A DNA stretch of 64,000 bases. Source: PALSA-894 sp963757565. Lineage in GTDB: Bacteria > Pseudomonadota > Alphaproteobacteria > Rhizobiales > Xanthobacteraceae. This document shows positions 16,132-28,413 of the stretch, piece after piece; positions within the stretch are counted from its first letter, which is position 1, and every line of letters begins with the position of its first letter. Position numbers and translations under genes: made by a program. Location: contig CAVWSB010000011.1 of the NCBI GenBank assembly GCA_963757565.1, forward strand, positions 1,922,001 to 1,986,000, in the 5' to 3' direction. The notes under the pieces were generated by a model. It ran no database searches. It was not told the origin of the DNA and saw nothing but the letters and a program-made list of their open reading frames with translations.

Positions 16132-16628
16132 GCGGCGGTCTCGCGCAGGCCGGTGCGGATCGAGAAGATGAGCGAGATCGCCCAGGGAAGGAAGGCGATC
16201 AAGATCAGACCCTTCAAAATCATGGTGAAGGTGCCGAAGTCCGGATTGACGAGGATGGCCAGAAGAAACAGCGCGAGCGGCCTCGCGGATCCATCGGCGG
16301 GCTGCTCCTGCGGCAGGCCGCCAGCATCCGGGCTCGTGAAAAATGCAATCAACATCAGCAGCAGGGCAAGCGAGAGCGCGTAGACCAGCGCAACACCGAT
16401 CGCAGCCGCCGGCCCCTTCCCGGCGTCTCGCAGGCGGCGGACATGCAGCCCGAGCCAGACGCTCACGAGCAGTATCTGCGCAGCAAGAAATGGCCACACG
16501 CCAGCGGGGGCCATCATCTCGGCGGACAGCAGCCCCTGAGCTGCAATGCCGGCGACGTAGAGGCCGGTTGCCGCGAGCGCAAACGGTCTGGGCGCGAGCC
16601 GCGGGTGTTGGAAGATCGATGCCGTCAT
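16128..16628 (-). CDS. DUF805-like inner-membrane protein
   Basis: A 166-residue protein with four hydrophobic segments. The cytoplasmic loop VRRLRDAGKGPAAAIG matches the RLRDxGxSG-type hallmark of DUF805 proteins. Between helices three and four is a polar loop rich in Pro, Gln and Asp. Function is unknown. It heads the four-gene overlapping set 16628 to 15111. Confidence 0.78.
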   Translation of the reverse strand: MTASIFQHPRLAPRPFALAATGLYVAGIAAQGLLSAEMMAPAGVWPFLAAQILLVSVWLGLHVRRLRDAGKGPAAAIGVALVYALSLALLLMLIAFFTSPDAGGLPQEQPADGSARPLALFLLAILVNPDFGTFTMILKGLILIAFLPWAISLIFSIRTGLRETAA

Positions 16629-16661
16629 GCCGCGAGACTGGCATGGCCGGAACGCGATGCG

Positions 16662-16853
16662 CTACTTGCGCTGCTTCCCGGGATGAGAGTCCACAAGCCG
16701 TTCCAGCGGCGGCGCGGAGCCTTCCGGATGTTCTGCGATGCTCTCGATCGATGCGCGCTCGACCTCCTGCTCGTAGGTTTCGAGCTTTGCGTTCTTGTCG
16801 GGATCGGCGGCCGTCTCGTCGGTCGATGTGGGCGGCTTGCGCTTGGGGTCCAT
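16662..16853 (-). CDS. Small charged hypothetical protein
   Basis: A 63-residue product, hydrophilic and probably disordered. It begins MDPKRKPPTSTDET, has a helical acidic middle (KLETYEQEVERASIESIAEH) and ends in HPGKQRK. There is no membrane segment or cysteine. I take the ATG at 16853; the frame extends further upstream. Similar short acidic proteins are common in Hyphomicrobiales, but I cannot name a family. Confidence 0.5.
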   Translation of the reverse strand: MDPKRKPPTSTDETAADPDKNAKLETYEQEVERASIESIAEHPEGSAPPLERLVDSHPGKQRK

Positions 16854-16922
16854 GGTCGTCTTCCTATCGTTGGCGCGTGATCGTTCCCGAAAACCGGTAT
16901 CCACTTTTCGGCATCACGCGCT

Positions 16923-17817
16923 TCACGCGTTCACGATGTTGCCGCCGTTCGGGTGCAGCACCTGCCCGCTCATGTACGAGGCGTCGTCGCTGGCGAGAAA
17001 CACGTAGCAGGGTGCGACTTCGTTTGGCTGGCCGGCGCGCTCCATCGGCGCGTTCGCGCCGTGCTCGGCGACCTTTTCGGCATCGAACGAGGCCGGGATC
17101 AGCGGCGTCCAGATCGGGCCCGGCGCGACGCCGTTCACGCGAATGCCCTTCTCGGTCAGCGCCTGAGAGAGCGACCGCGTAAACGCGACGATCGCGCCTT
17201 TGGTGGAGGCATAGTCGATCAGCGTCTTGTGGCCGCGATAGGCCGTGATCGAGGTCGTGTTGATGATGCTGGCGCCCTCCTGCATGTAATGCAGGCGCGG
17301 CGCTGCGTCATGTGGAACTGGCCGAACACGTTGGTGCGGAAAGTGCGCTCGAGCTGCTGCTGTCGAGTTCGGCCGGGTCCTCGGTCTCGTGCTGCTCAGC
17401 GGCGTTGTTGACCAGAATGTCGATACGGCCGAACTCCTCAAAGGTGCGCTCGACCGACTTCCCAGCAGAACATCTCGTCGCCGACATCGCCGGCGAACAG
17501 GATCGCTTGGCTGCCCTTCGGCCTCGACGAGCCGCATGCGTCTCCTCCGCGTCGTCGTGCTCCTCAAGATAGAGGATCGAGATCAGCGCGCCCTCGCGCG
17601 CCATCGCGACCGCGACCGCGCGGCCGATCCCTGAATCGCCGCCGGTGATGACCGCGACCTTGTCCTTCAGCTTGCCGACGCCGGGATATTTCGGGAGCGT
17701 AGTCGGGGCGCGGCCGCATCTGGCCGTTCGCTGCCCGGCTGGCGATCCTGGTGCTGCGGCGGCGTTTCGCTTTTTCGCCGTTTCGGCGGCTTTTTCAGGC
17801 TTTTGATGGACGTTCAT
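16923..17817 (-). pseudogene. Short-chain dehydrogenase/reductase, broken by several single-base insertions
   Basis: The pieces join into an SDR of about 295 residues of the glucose/ribitol dehydrogenase-like type. The cofactor motif is KVAVITGGDSGIGRAVA, then ILVNNAAEQH, the active-site block INTTSITAYRGHKTLIDYASTKGA (Ser, Tyr, Lys), and VNGVAPGPIWTPLIPASF. The reading frame changes at least five times between about 17,550 and 17,290. Three resolved sites (near 17,547, 17,515 and 17,460) each fit one extra base. No in-frame stop by substitution is evident. It lies at the start of the insertion-rich zone. Confidence 0.85.
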
Positions 17818-17882
17818 GTCCGGCTCCGGGGTCGCTGCGAACCGAACGTCTGGCGCCGACGCGGGTTCCATAGAGCAGGAAC

Positions 17883-18483
17883 TCACCGCGACGGAGGCCA
17901 GCAGCGCCAGCGCGAACGCGATGTTGATCGCGCGCGACCATTTCGGTGTCGGCGCATCGACATGCGCCAGCGCCGAACCCGCCAGCAGCCACGCAAGGTC
18001 GACCACGACCATGACCGCGAGCAGCACGAATGCCTTGAGCGGCGTCGTCGGGTGACCGTCCGGCGACAGGACGAAGCCCGAGCTGAGCGCCGCCATCGCG
18101 GCGTAGGCCTTCGGATTGCCGACGCCGAGAAACAGGCCACCCTAGAAGGTCGGCGCAGCGCCTGCCGCCCTGCGCCGAGCGGCGGCGCGGTCGCGATGCG
18201 CCAGGCGAGCCAGAGCATGTAGAGGACGCGACAGCGCTTTCACGACCGGGCCGAGCAGCGGCTGCGCCAGGATCAGTCCGGTCAGCCCGGCGGCCGCGGC
18301 GCGAACACGATCGAGCACGCCGACGATGATGCCGGTCAGCAGCGCGAGGCTCTGCCGGAGGCCGAACGCAGCCGCCGCCGCGCTCAGGCCCAGCGTCGCC
18401 GGACCCGGGCTGCCGGTCAGCGCAAACGCCGCTATAACGAAGGCCGTGAGATTGTCGCCGACAGCATGGAGCGATGTGACCAC
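17883..18483 (-). pseudogene. LysE/RhtB-family exporter, frameshifted
   Basis: Three frames together give a LysE-type protein of about 200 residues. The N-terminal FALTGSPGPATLGLSAAAAAFG contains the conserved SPGP block. Middle helices read GLILAQPLLGPVVKALS and MLWLAWRIATAP, and the end is FVLLAVMVVVDLAWLLAGSAL. Such exporters remove amino acids or related compounds. At least two frame changes lie inside, and the true start and stop are uncertain (GTG at 18483 or ATG at 18467). Its start overlaps that of the divergent AraC gene. Confidence 0.72.
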
Positions 18484-19298
18484 GCGCGACGGCACCGGTC
18501 TTGAACAATCGTCGGGCGACTGGGTGCGCGCCGGCACGTCGCGGCCGGGCTTCGAGCGGGTCGAGGCGAATTTCCGCACTATGGCGTTCGCGCCGCATCG
18601 TCACGACAGCTATGCGATCGGCGTGACGCTGCGCGGCGTGCAGTCGTTCGGCTATCGCGGCACGACTGAGCACAGCGCGGCCGGCTGCGCCTTCGTGATC
18701 CATCCGGACGAGACGCATGACGGGCGCGCCGGAACGGACGAAGGCTACGGCTATCGCATCATGTACGTGGCGCCGCGGCTGATCGGCGAGGCGCTCGGAC
18801 CGGCCGCTGCCGTTCGTGCGGGAGGCGGTGACGCGCGAGAGCCGCCTGCGCGGCGCCGATCTGCGCTGCGCTGGCAGAGACGATACCCGCTCGAAGATCT
18901 GCAGCTCGACGGCATCGTCACGGCGCTGGCCGATGCACTGGCGGCGCACGATCCGGGTCGCTGGCAACGCGGAGCCACAGCGTGCGACCGCGCCGATGCG
19001 GCTCGCGCGCGATTGTCTCGACGAGGCCGGTCCCGTCTCGTCAGCAGCGCTGGAAAAAATGACCGGCCTGTCGCGCTTCGCACTCGCGCGCCAGTTCCGC
19101 AGGAGCTTCGGCACCAGCCCGCACCGTTACGTGACGATGCGGCGGCTGGAATGTGCCAAGCGCATGGTCGCCGCGAAGGCACCGCTGGCGCAGGCCGCCG
19201 ATGCCAGCGGCTTCGCCGACCAGAGCCACATGACGCGGCAGTTCAAGCAGGCTTACGGCTTGTCGCCCGGCCAATGGCGCGCGCTGACGCGGCAATAG
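18476..19298 (+). pseudogene. AraC-family transcriptional regulator, frameshifted
   Basis: The pieces give a regulator of about 273 residues. An N-terminal cupin-like arm (FAPHRHDSYAIGVTLRGVQ, FVIHPDETHDGRAG) is followed by a C-terminal double helix-turn-helix (LSRFALARQFRRSFGTSPHRY, ADASGFADQSHMTRQFKQAYG). The frame changes near 18,808, 18,880 and 18,975; the first fits one extra base in ggaccggccg. It is divergent from and overlaps the LysE exporter start, the usual layout for a regulator of an exporter. Confidence 0.82.
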
Positions 19299-19302
19299 GC
19301 GC

Positions 19303-21388
<2,086 letters not shown>

Positions 21389-21531
21389 GCCCCGATTGAC
21401 CCTTGGCCTTGACCGGCTTTCTGGCTTTGCGGCGTTGCAGCAAAAAAGTCAATCGGATCGCCCGGCTGACTTGTGAGCGTCACATCGCCCCGCCACACTC
21501 CACATCCGCTTCGGGACTGGGGACCTTGCTT

Positions 21532-23362
21532 ATGCTGAGACTGCTTGTCGCGCTCGCACTGTCGCTGTTCATGCTTGACCTTGCCGTCGCGCAAGAGAAG
21601 CGCGACAAACAACGTGATCCTGTTCGTCCCGGATGGAATGCGCGCCAGCAAGGTCTCGCCCGCGCTCACGCCCGCCATGGCCGCGGTGCGCGACCAGGGC
21701 GTCAACTTCAGGAACTCGCATTCCCTGATGCCGACCTTCACCACCGCAAATGCTTCCGCGATGGCGACGGGTCATTACCTCGGCGACACCGAGCGATTTT
21801 TCCAACACGCTCTATGTCGGCTTCCCGGTGAAGAGCCTGAACGGCAACGTGACGCCGTTTGTCGAGAACGATCCCGTGATCGCCGAGATCGACGACCATT
21901 TCGACGACAATTATCTCAACGAGGAGACGATCCTCCGGCTTGCGCGCCAGAAGGGGTACGTCACCGCCGCGATCGGCAAGCTCGGGCCGACATGGATTTT
22001 CGATCACACGGCGCGCAGCGGCACGCACACGATCATCTTCGACGACTGCGACCGGCAAGCCGGAGGGCGTGCCATTATCCGAAGACGTCAAGAAGGCGCT
22101 CGCCGCCGCGGGCTTGCCGCTTGCGACGCCAGCGACGCGGCGAAATGGCGAGCGCCGGGGACGCCAAGAGCCCGGGACGACCGTCGCCAATATCGAGCAG
22201 CAGAACTATTTCGCGGATGTCGCGGCCAAAGTCGTGCTCCCGATGCTCAAGGCACGCAACGCGCCGTTCGTGATGGTCTACTGGTCGCGCGATCCTGACG
22301 GCTCGCAGCACAATCAGGGTGACAGCCATCTCAAGCTGGTGCCCGGCATCAACGGGCCGACCGCGGACGCGGGCATTCAAAACGCCGACAACAATCTCAA
22401 GCGCCTGCGCGACACCCTGAGCGAACTGGGCCTCGCCGACACGACCAACATCATGATTGCGGCGGACCACGGCTTCTCGACCATCTCCAAGCAAAGCAGA
22501 CGAGTTCCGCGGCGAAGGTGGACTACAAGGGCGTTCCGAAGGACCTGCTGCCCTCAGGCTTCCTCGCGATCGATCTTGCACAAGGCACTCGGGCTGCCGC
22601 TGTTCGAGACATTCGCCGAGAGAAAGCGCGTCGAGAACGGCGCCTTTCCGCGCGGCGGAAGCGGGTTGATTGGTAACGATGCGCAAAAGCCCGACGTCGT
22701 CGTCGCGGCAAACGGCGGGTCGGATCTGATTTATCTGCCCGACCCCTGACCGCAAGCTCGCTGCGCGTATCGTCGAAGCCCTGCTGGCGCAGGATTACAC
22801 CAGCGGCCTCTTTGTGCGCGACGACCTCGGTAGCATTCCTGGCGCCCTGCCGATGTCTGCGCTCAATCTCAAGGGTGCCGCCGTGATGCCGACTCCCGCC
22901 ATCGTGGTGAATTTCCGGTCCTGGCACGAGGGCTGCGATCAGCCACTGGTCTGCACCGTCGAGGTCGCCGACACAGCGCTGCAGCAAGGACAAGGCATGC
23001 ATGGCAACTTTAGCCGCGCCGACACCAACAACGTCATGGCGGCGATCGGCCCGGACTTCAAGAAGGGCTTCGTTGATGAAGCGCCGGTCAGCAACGCTGA
23101 CGTCGGCAAGACGATCGCACATCTGCTTCGCCTTAAGCCACGCGACAAAGGCAAGCTCGTCGGCCGCGTGATGAATGAGGCGCTCAACGGCGGCACGATG
23201 CCGAAATTCGCCGCGCTGACGAAAAGCTCCGCGCCCGGCGCAACCGGGCTGCGCACGGTGCTGATGTATCAGACGGTCGGCAGGACGATGTACTTCGACG
23301 CCGCCGGCTTCCCCGGCCGCACCGTCGGCCTGGAAAACCGCAAGGCGGCGGCGAACCAATAG
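21532..23362 (+). pseudogene. Secreted alkaline-phosphatase-superfamily protein, frameshifted
   Basis: About 605 residues when rejoined. It has a signal peptide (MLRLLVALALSLFMLDLAVA), then VILFVPDGMRASKVSP and FTTANASAMATGHY, a metal-binding Asp and nucleophile Thr/Ser region. Later come VMVYWSRDPDGSQHNQGD and MIAADHGFST, where Asp and His bind metal. The frame is clean from about 22,800 to the end, but at least five shifts lie before that, the first an extra A near 21,605. The family includes phosphodiesterases and nucleotide pyrophosphatases; the substrate is unknown. Confidence 0.82.
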
Positions 23363-23413
23363 CGCGGACGTTTCGAACCGCCGCCGCATTGATCCGACGG
23401 CGGTTGATGGGTT

Positions 23414-23438
23414 AAGGGCGCGGTCCGGCCGCGCCCTT
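23414..23438 (+). terminator. Rho-independent-like terminator after the phosphatase gene
   Basis: aagggcgcgg at 23414-23423 pairs perfectly with ccgcgccctt at 23429-23438 (10 bp, five-base loop) and is followed by a short tcc rather than a long T run. It lies 52 bp after the stop of the phosphatase-family gene and before the thioesterase start. Confidence 0.6.
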
Positions 23439-23469
23439 TCCATTTGCGTGGCAGTTCGCAGGAAGCACG

Positions 23470-23868
23470 ATGTCTCTCCCCTCGCAGCCGCCGTTCGCAC
23501 ACTTTCTCGGGATCAAACTTGTCAGCGTCACGCCTGACTGCGTGAAGGCCGAACTTGCGGTGCGCGAGGAATTCAAGAACCGCGGCGGCGTGATGCATGG
23601 CGGCGCGCTAATGGCCTACGCGGACAGCCTCGGCGGCACGACCTCTCACGCCAATATCAAGCCCGGCCAGCGCACCACCACGATCGAGAGCAAGACGAAC
23701 TTCTTTGCCGGCATTCCGATCGGCGACACCGCGCACGCCGAGAGCATACCGCTCCATCGCGGACGTTCCACAATCGTTGTGCAGACGCGCATTACTCGCA
23801 ACGACGGAAAGCTCGCCGCGATTGTGACGCAGACGCAAATGGTGCTGACGAAAGACGAGGCGATCTAA
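23470..23868 (+). CDS. PaaI-type hotdog thioesterase
   Basis: A 132-residue single hotdog domain. The active-site helix is RGGVMHGGALMAYADS near residue 37, with His-Gly-Gly and an acidic residue spaced as in PaaI/YbgC-type acyl-CoA thioesterases, and the beta-strand region reads RTTTIESKTNFFAGI. It is intact and marks the end of the frameshifted zone. Its stop overlaps that of the convergent hydroxyacid dehydrogenase gene by a few bases. Confidence 0.9.
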   Translation: MSLPSQPPFAHFLGIKLVSVTPDCVKAELAVREEFKNRGGVMHGGALMAYADSLGGTTSHANIKPGQRTTTIESKTNFFAGIPIGDTAHAESIPLHRGRSTIVVQTRITRNDGKLAAIVTQTQMVLTKDEAI

Positions 23869-24887
23869 GGCCCGAACACAACACCTCGGTGCTGCGCACG
23901 CAGACGCGGGTCGTGCGATCTTACCAGCACGGGACGGCCCTCGAGGATCTCAAAGCAGCGCGCCAGCGTATCCTCGGTGAGCCGCGCCATTGCTTCGTCA
24001 GTGTAGAAGGTAAGGTGCGGAAACAGGATCACATTGTCCATCCGGTAGAGCGCGCTCATCGGATGAGTTTCCTTGTTCACCGGTTCGCGACTGTAGACAT
24101 CGAGCGCCGCACCCGCGAGGCGCTTGTGTTGCAGGGCCTCGACCAGCGCCGCCTCGTCCACGATCGCGCCGCGCGCCGCATTGATGAGAAAAGCTGTCGG
24201 CTTCATGCGGGCGAATTCGCTCGCGCCAATCAGGTGTCGCAACTCGGCATTCAGCACCGCGTGGATCGACACGGCGTCGCTCGCGCTCAGCAACTCTGAC
24301 AGGTCGTCGACCCTCTCGACGCCCGCCACTTGCATCGCGTCTGCCGAAACATCTGGATCGTAGCCGATCACCCGCATGCGAAAGCCCGCTGCCATCCGCG
24401 CCATGCTGCGGCCGATCTTGCCAACGCCAATTATACCGAGCGTGCGGCCCGCAAGATCCACACCGCGCCACTGCGCCGTCGGCCAGGCCCAGCCACGCTC
24501 CGACATTTCGCGGCCGATCGGCTGGAGTTTCTTGGCGAGCGCGATCATCAGTGCGAACGCGCCCTCGGCGACCGTCTCCTCGGCATATTCCGGCACGTTC
24601 ACCACCGGAATGCCGCGCGCGATCGCGGCCGGGATGTCGATTGCGTCGATACCGACGCCGTATTTGACGATGCCCTTCAGCTTTGGCGCCGCAGCAATCA
24701 CGCGCGCGGTGATCGGCTGGTAGCACATCAGCAACAGGTCAGCGTCGTGTACCGCCTCGCACAGCGCATCTTCGCTGATGCCGTCCGGAAGGGTGACGAG
24801 TTCGATCTGCCGCTCGCGCAGGCCCACGTCGATCTCGTCGCATTCAAGCTCGCGGTCGGTGCGGACCGCTTTCCAGCGTTGATTCAT
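23865..24887 (-). CDS. D-isomer-specific 2-hydroxyacid dehydrogenase
   Basis: A 340-residue NAD(P)-dependent reductase of the phosphoglycerate/formate dehydrogenase superfamily. The cofactor loop is LGIIGVGKIGRSMARMAAGF near residue 155. Catalytic Arg lies in INAARGAIVDE, Glu about 30 residues later in the ALDVYSREPV region, and His in LFPHLTFYTDEA. It interconverts a 2-keto acid and a D-2-hydroxy acid, substrate unknown. The ATG at 24887 is divergent from the formaldehyde-detoxifying dehydrogenase gene, separated by 65 bp that must hold both promoters. Confidence 0.88.
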   Translation of the reverse strand: MNQRWKAVRTDRELECDEIDVGLRERQIELVTLPDGISEDALCEAVHDADLLLMCYQPITARVIAAAPKLKGIVKYGVGIDAIDIPAAIARGIPVVNVPEYAEETVAEGAFALMIALAKKLQPIGREMSERGWAWPTAQWRGVDLAGRTLGIIGVGKIGRSMARMAAGFRMRVIGYDPDVSADAMQVAGVERVDDLSELLSASDAVSIHAVLNAELRHLIGASEFARMKPTAFLINAARGAIVDEAALVEALQHKRLAGAALDVYSREPVNKETHPMSALYRMDNVILFPHLTFYTDEAMARLTEDTLARCFEILEGRPVLVRSHDPRLRAQHRGVVFGP

Positions 24888-24952
24888 TGTTGCCTTCCCG
24901 CCGCGATCATCGGACAAAGCGGGCGCGAACGAAAGCCGGGGAGATTTCGCCA

Positions 24953-26080
24953 ATGGACGTGCGGGCAGCGGTTGCGGTTGCGGCGGGCAAGCCACTGGAA
25001 GTGATGACCGTGCAACTCGAAGGCCCGAAGGCGTTCGAGGTGCTGGTTGAGATCAAGGCGACCGGCATCTGTCATACCGACGAGTTCACGCTCTCGGGCG
25101 CCGACCCCGAAGGACTGTTCCCGGCGATTCTCGGCCACGAGGGCGCGGGCGTGGTGGTGGATGTCGGCCCCGGCGTTACGTCGGTGAAGAAGGGCGATCA
25201 CGTCATCCCGCTCTACACGCCGGAATGCCGCCAGTGTCCGTCCTGCCTGTCGCGCAAGACCAACCTGTGCACCGCAATCCGCGCCACGCAGGGGCAAGGC
25301 GTGATGCCCGACGGCACCTCGCGCTTTTCCATCGGCGGCAAGAAACTGCACCACTACATGGGCTGCTCGACCTTCGCGAACTACACCGTGCTGCCGGAGA
25401 TCGCGGTGGCGAAAGTGCGCGAGGACGCCCCGTTCGACAAGATTTGCTACATCGGCTGCGGCGTCACGACCGGCGTCGGCGCGGTGATCAACACCGCGAA
25501 GGTCGAGGCCGGCGCGAAGGCGATCGTGTTCGGACTTGGCGGCATCGGGCTTAACGTCATCCAGGGCCTGCGCCTTGCGGGCGCCGACATGATCATCGGC
25601 GTCGACATCAACAACGCGCGCAAGGAATGGGGCGAACGTTTCGGAATGACTCACTTCGTCAATCCAAAGGAGGTCGGCGCCGACATCGTGCCGCACTTGG
25701 TCAACATGACGAAGAAGGGCGCCGACCAGATCGGTGGCGCGGACTACACCTTTGACTGCACCGGCAATGTCACGGTGATGCGCCAGGCGCTGGAGGCCTG
25801 CCATCGCGGCTGGGGCGTGAGCGTGGTGATCGGCGTCGCGCCCTCCGGCGCCGAGATCGCCACCCGGCCGTTTCAGCTTGTGACCGGGCGCGTCTGGAAA
25901 GGCACCGCGTTCGGCGGCGCGAGAGGCCGCACCGATGTGCCGAAGATCGTCGACTGGTACATGGACGGGAAGATCGAGATCGACCCGATGATCACCCACA
26001 CGATGCCGCTTGCCGATATCAACAAGGGCTTCGATTTGATGCACGCGGGAACAAGCATCCGCAGCGTGGTGGTATACTAA
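24953..26080 (+). CDS. frmA: S-(hydroxymethyl)glutathione dehydrogenase / class III alcohol dehydrogenase
   Basis: A 375-residue zinc enzyme that oxidises the glutathione-formaldehyde adduct and can reduce nitrosoglutathione. Catalytic zinc ligands lie in GICHTDEF (Cys), ILGHEGAG (His, Glu) and IGCGVTTG (Cys). The structural zinc cluster is ECRQCPSCLSRKTNLC. The NAD fold reads VFGLGGIGLNVIQG. The ATG has GGGGAG nine bases upstream; the open frame before it is not conserved-looking. No formaldehyde-specific regulator or esterase is adjacent, so it appears to stand alone. Confidence 0.93.
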   Translation: MDVRAAVAVAAGKPLEVMTVQLEGPKAFEVLVEIKATGICHTDEFTLSGADPEGLFPAILGHEGAGVVVDVGPGVTSVKKGDHVIPLYTPECRQCPSCLSRKTNLCTAIRATQGQGVMPDGTSRFSIGGKKLHHYMGCSTFANYTVLPEIAVAKVREDAPFDKICYIGCGVTTGVGAVINTAKVEAGAKAIVFGLGGIGLNVIQGLRLAGADMIIGVDINNARKEWGERFGMTHFVNPKEVGADIVPHLVNMTKKGADQIGGADYTFDCTGNVTVMRQALEACHRGWGVSVVIGVAPSGAEIATRPFQLVTGRVWKGTAFGGARGRTDVPKIVDWYMDGKIEIDPMITHTMPLADINKGFDLMHAGTSIRSVVVY

Positions 26081-26104
26081 CCTTTTGGTGCACCTCGTGA
26101 AAAA

Positions 26105-26125
26105 GGGCGGGTCAACGACCCGCCC
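26105..26125. terminator. Bidirectional terminator between convergent genes
   Basis: gggcgggtc (26105-26113) pairs perfectly with gacccgccc (26117-26125) around a three-base loop. Four A residues precede it, a T run on the other strand. It serves the class III dehydrogenase and the convergent glycine/tyrosine-rich protein gene. Confidence 0.75.
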
Positions 26126-26149
26126 CTCTCGCATTTCATTGCTCGGCCT

Positions 26150-26560
26150 TTAGCGCGTGGATGCATCGCATGGCGTGCGGCGGCCGTATCCCTCATCGGT
26201 GTAACACTTGCCCCACCCGCCGTTGTAGCCGTAGTTGCTGTAATAGGGCGCCGGCGTGTCGTAGCCGTAGCCGTAGCCCGGCTCATAGGCATAACCCGGC
26301 TCGGCGTAATAACCGCCGTAGGGCTGACCTGCCACGGCCGAACCGATCAGTGCGCCTGCCGCGAGACCGCCGATCACTGCGGCGCCCGGGCCAAAGCCGC
26401 GTCCAAATCCGCGACCGCGCCAGGCAACGTCAGTCACCGGCCCGGCGCTTTTCACGCCGGGATTGATCGGCATCGGGCCAGCCGACGCCGTCGCCACCGC
26501 GCCAAGCGCCAGTGCGCCGGCAAGTCCAAACGCAATCGCCTGATTATTGATCGACATCAT
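26150..26560 (-). CDS. Secreted Gly/Tyr-rich protein with glycine-zipper segment
   Basis: A 136-residue product with a signal peptide (LAGALALGAVATASA). Next come a Gly-rich hydrophobic stretch resembling a glycine zipper (GAAVIGGLAAGALIGSAVAG) and a Tyr/Gly/Pro-rich region (GYGYGYDTPAPYYSNYGYN), ending with two Cys. Proteins of this build are frequent in Bradyrhizobium relatives and probably sit in the envelope; the function is unknown. GGGAG precedes tandem ATG codons at 26560 and 26557. Confidence 0.75.
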   Translation of the reverse strand: MMSINNQAIAFGLAGALALGAVATASAGPMPINPGVKSAGPVTDVAWRGRGFGRGFGPGAAVIGGLAAGALIGSAVAGQPYGGYYAEPGYAYEPGYGYGYDTPAPYYSNYGYNGGWGKCYTDEGYGRRTPCDASTR

Positions 26561-26633
26561 GTTCTCCCATGTGCGTTGCGGCCGACTTGCGGCCAGTCGG
26601 GAACACAACGCCTCGGAGGACGCGCCGTTCCGT

Positions 26634-28286
26634 CTAACCCACCGGCAGCGCGCGTTCTGACAAAGTCGTGACCTCGGGAACCGTTAACGCCGCGGTTCCA
26701 AAGGTTCCGCCGCGCGTCGTAGCGAGCCGCGTGCGGGCAAAGGATTCCGCCACCAGGGGTGCGCTCTCGGCGAGCGCAGCGGTGGCAGCCAGCATCGCAA
26801 GCCGCTCGACGGCGGCGCGCGCATGAGCCTCGCCCTCGCCGGCATTCAATGTCCCGGCGATGAACTGCGCCGCATCAGTAGCACCGGGCAGATTTTTGCA
26901 ACTCCGCACCATATCGCCAAGCACTGTGCGCGCCGCCTCGCCCTCGCGCGAAAGCGCGCGCAGGACATCGAGACACATCACGTTGCCCGACCCTTCCCAG
27001 ATCGCATTCACCGGCGCCTCGCGATAAAGCCGTGCGAGCGGAGTCTCCTCGACGTAGCCATTGCCGCCGAGGCACTCCATCGCCTCGTAGATGAAGCCCG
27101 GCGCCGTCTTGCAGACCCAGTATTTCACCGCGGGCGTCAGCAGCCGAGCGCGCGCCGCTTCGTGCGCGTCGCTCGCCGCCAGATCGACAGAGCGGCATAG
27201 CCGCATGGTCAGCGCGGTCGCGCCCTCGACCTCCAGCGCCATGTCGGCGAGCAGGAGCCGCATCATCCGCTGATCGGCGAGCTTCTTCTGGAAGACCGTG
27301 CGGTGCCGCGCGTGATGCAACGCCTGCGCCAGCGCCATGCGCATCATGCCGGCGGAGGAAATGATGCAGTCGATACGCGTGAGTTGCACCATCTCGATGA
27401 TGGTGCGCACGCCCCTGCCCTCCTCGCCGACGCGCCACGCCCAGGCTTGGGCGAACTCCACTTCGGACGAGGCGTTCGAGCGGTTGCCCAGTTTGTCCTT
27501 GAGACGCTGGAAATGCAGGCCGTTGACCGACCCGTCCGGTCTGAAACGTGGCATCAGGAAACACGTCAATCCGCCCGGCGCCTGCGCCAGCACCAGGAAC
27601 GCGTCGCACATCGGCGCCGACATAAACCACTTGTGCCCGGTGATGATGTAGCCGTCCGCGGCCGGGGTCGCCGTGGTCGTGTTGGCGCGCACATCGGTGC
27701 CTCCCTGCTTCTCGGTCATGCCCATGCCGAGCGTGACGGAATCCTTTTCCCACCACGGGCGGAAACTCGGATCGTAACTGCGCGACGTAATCTTGCCGAT
27801 CAGCTTTTGCAGAATGGATGGCTCGACCGAGAGGGCGCCGACACAGGCGCGTGTCATGGTGATCGGACACATGTGTCCGTTCTCGATCTGCGCGACCATG
27901 AAGTAACGCGCCGCCCGCGCGACCTCGGCGGGTGCGGCCGCGCGCGTGCCGTCCGCGTTCCAGGTCGACGCATGCAGACCGTCGCGGAAGCTCTCGCCCA
28001 TAAAGCCGTGGTAGGCCGGGTGAAACTCGATCGTGTCCCTGCGAAAACCCTTGGTGTCGAAGGCGCGCAGCTTCGGCGCGTTTTCGTTAGCGGCCCGCGC
28101 CGCATCGAACATCTCGGCCGCGCCCCAGCGCCGCCCGAATTCCGATAACGCCCCGGCCTCACTGCCCGCGCCGTTTGCCGCCACCGCCTCGCGCAGGGCT
28201 TGATCGCTGGCGAACAGATCGACGTCCTCGAAGGCGGGCGACTGGTTGAAAATGTCGTGAGTTTCGGTGCGCTGCGGGACCGTCAT
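26634..28286 (-). CDS. aidB: AidB-like acyl-CoA dehydrogenase family protein (alkylation response)
   Basis: A 550-residue flavoprotein, the length of AidB rather than of ordinary acyl-CoA dehydrogenases. It has the AidB-type long N-terminal domain and the blocks GMGMTEKQGGTDVRANTT, GHKWFMSAPMCDAFLVLAQ, GNRSNASSEVEF and YEAMECLGGNGYVEE. In E. coli AidB binds DNA and FAD and is induced by alkylating agents; its exact protective reaction is unsettled. The ATG at 28286 fits the family N-terminus (QSPAFEDVDLFASDQ). It is divergent from pyrB. Confidence 0.9.
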   Translation of the reverse strand: MTVPQRTETHDIFNQSPAFEDVDLFASDQALREAVAANGAGSEAGALSEFGRRWGAAEMFDAARAANENAPKLRAFDTKGFRRDTIEFHPAYHGFMGESFRDGLHASTWNADGTRAAAPAEVARAARYFMVAQIENGHMCPITMTRACVGALSVEPSILQKLIGKITSRSYDPSFRPWWEKDSVTLGMGMTEKQGGTDVRANTTTATPAADGYIITGHKWFMSAPMCDAFLVLAQAPGGLTCFLMPRFRPDGSVNGLHFQRLKDKLGNRSNASSEVEFAQAWAWRVGEEGRGVRTIIEMVQLTRIDCIISSAGMMRMALAQALHHARHRTVFQKKLADQRMMRLLLADMALEVEGATALTMRLCRSVDLAASDAHEAARARLLTPAVKYWVCKTAPGFIYEAMECLGGNGYVEETPLARLYREAPVNAIWEGSGNVMCLDVLRALSREGEAARTVLGDMVRSCKNLPGATDAAQFIAGTLNAGEGEAHARAAVERLAMLAATAALAESAPLVAESFARTRLATTRGGTFGTAALTVPEVTTLSERALPVG

Positions 28287-28413
28287 CGCAAAAGCCCTCC
28301 GGCGTTCCCATTCTACCACGCGGCCGGCAAAAGCATCCGGAAACCATGCCCTGTGGACCGGCGTCCCACGGCCTTGCCCCCGCCATCCAACTCCGCCTAT
28401 AGGGGTCGCTTTA

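Noticed and set aside
26875..27870. Long open frames inside aidB and other core genes in alternative phases
   Set aside because: GC-rich third positions leave shadow frames open; the alternative proteins are Arg/Ala/His-rich with no domain, and the annotated frames have clear families.
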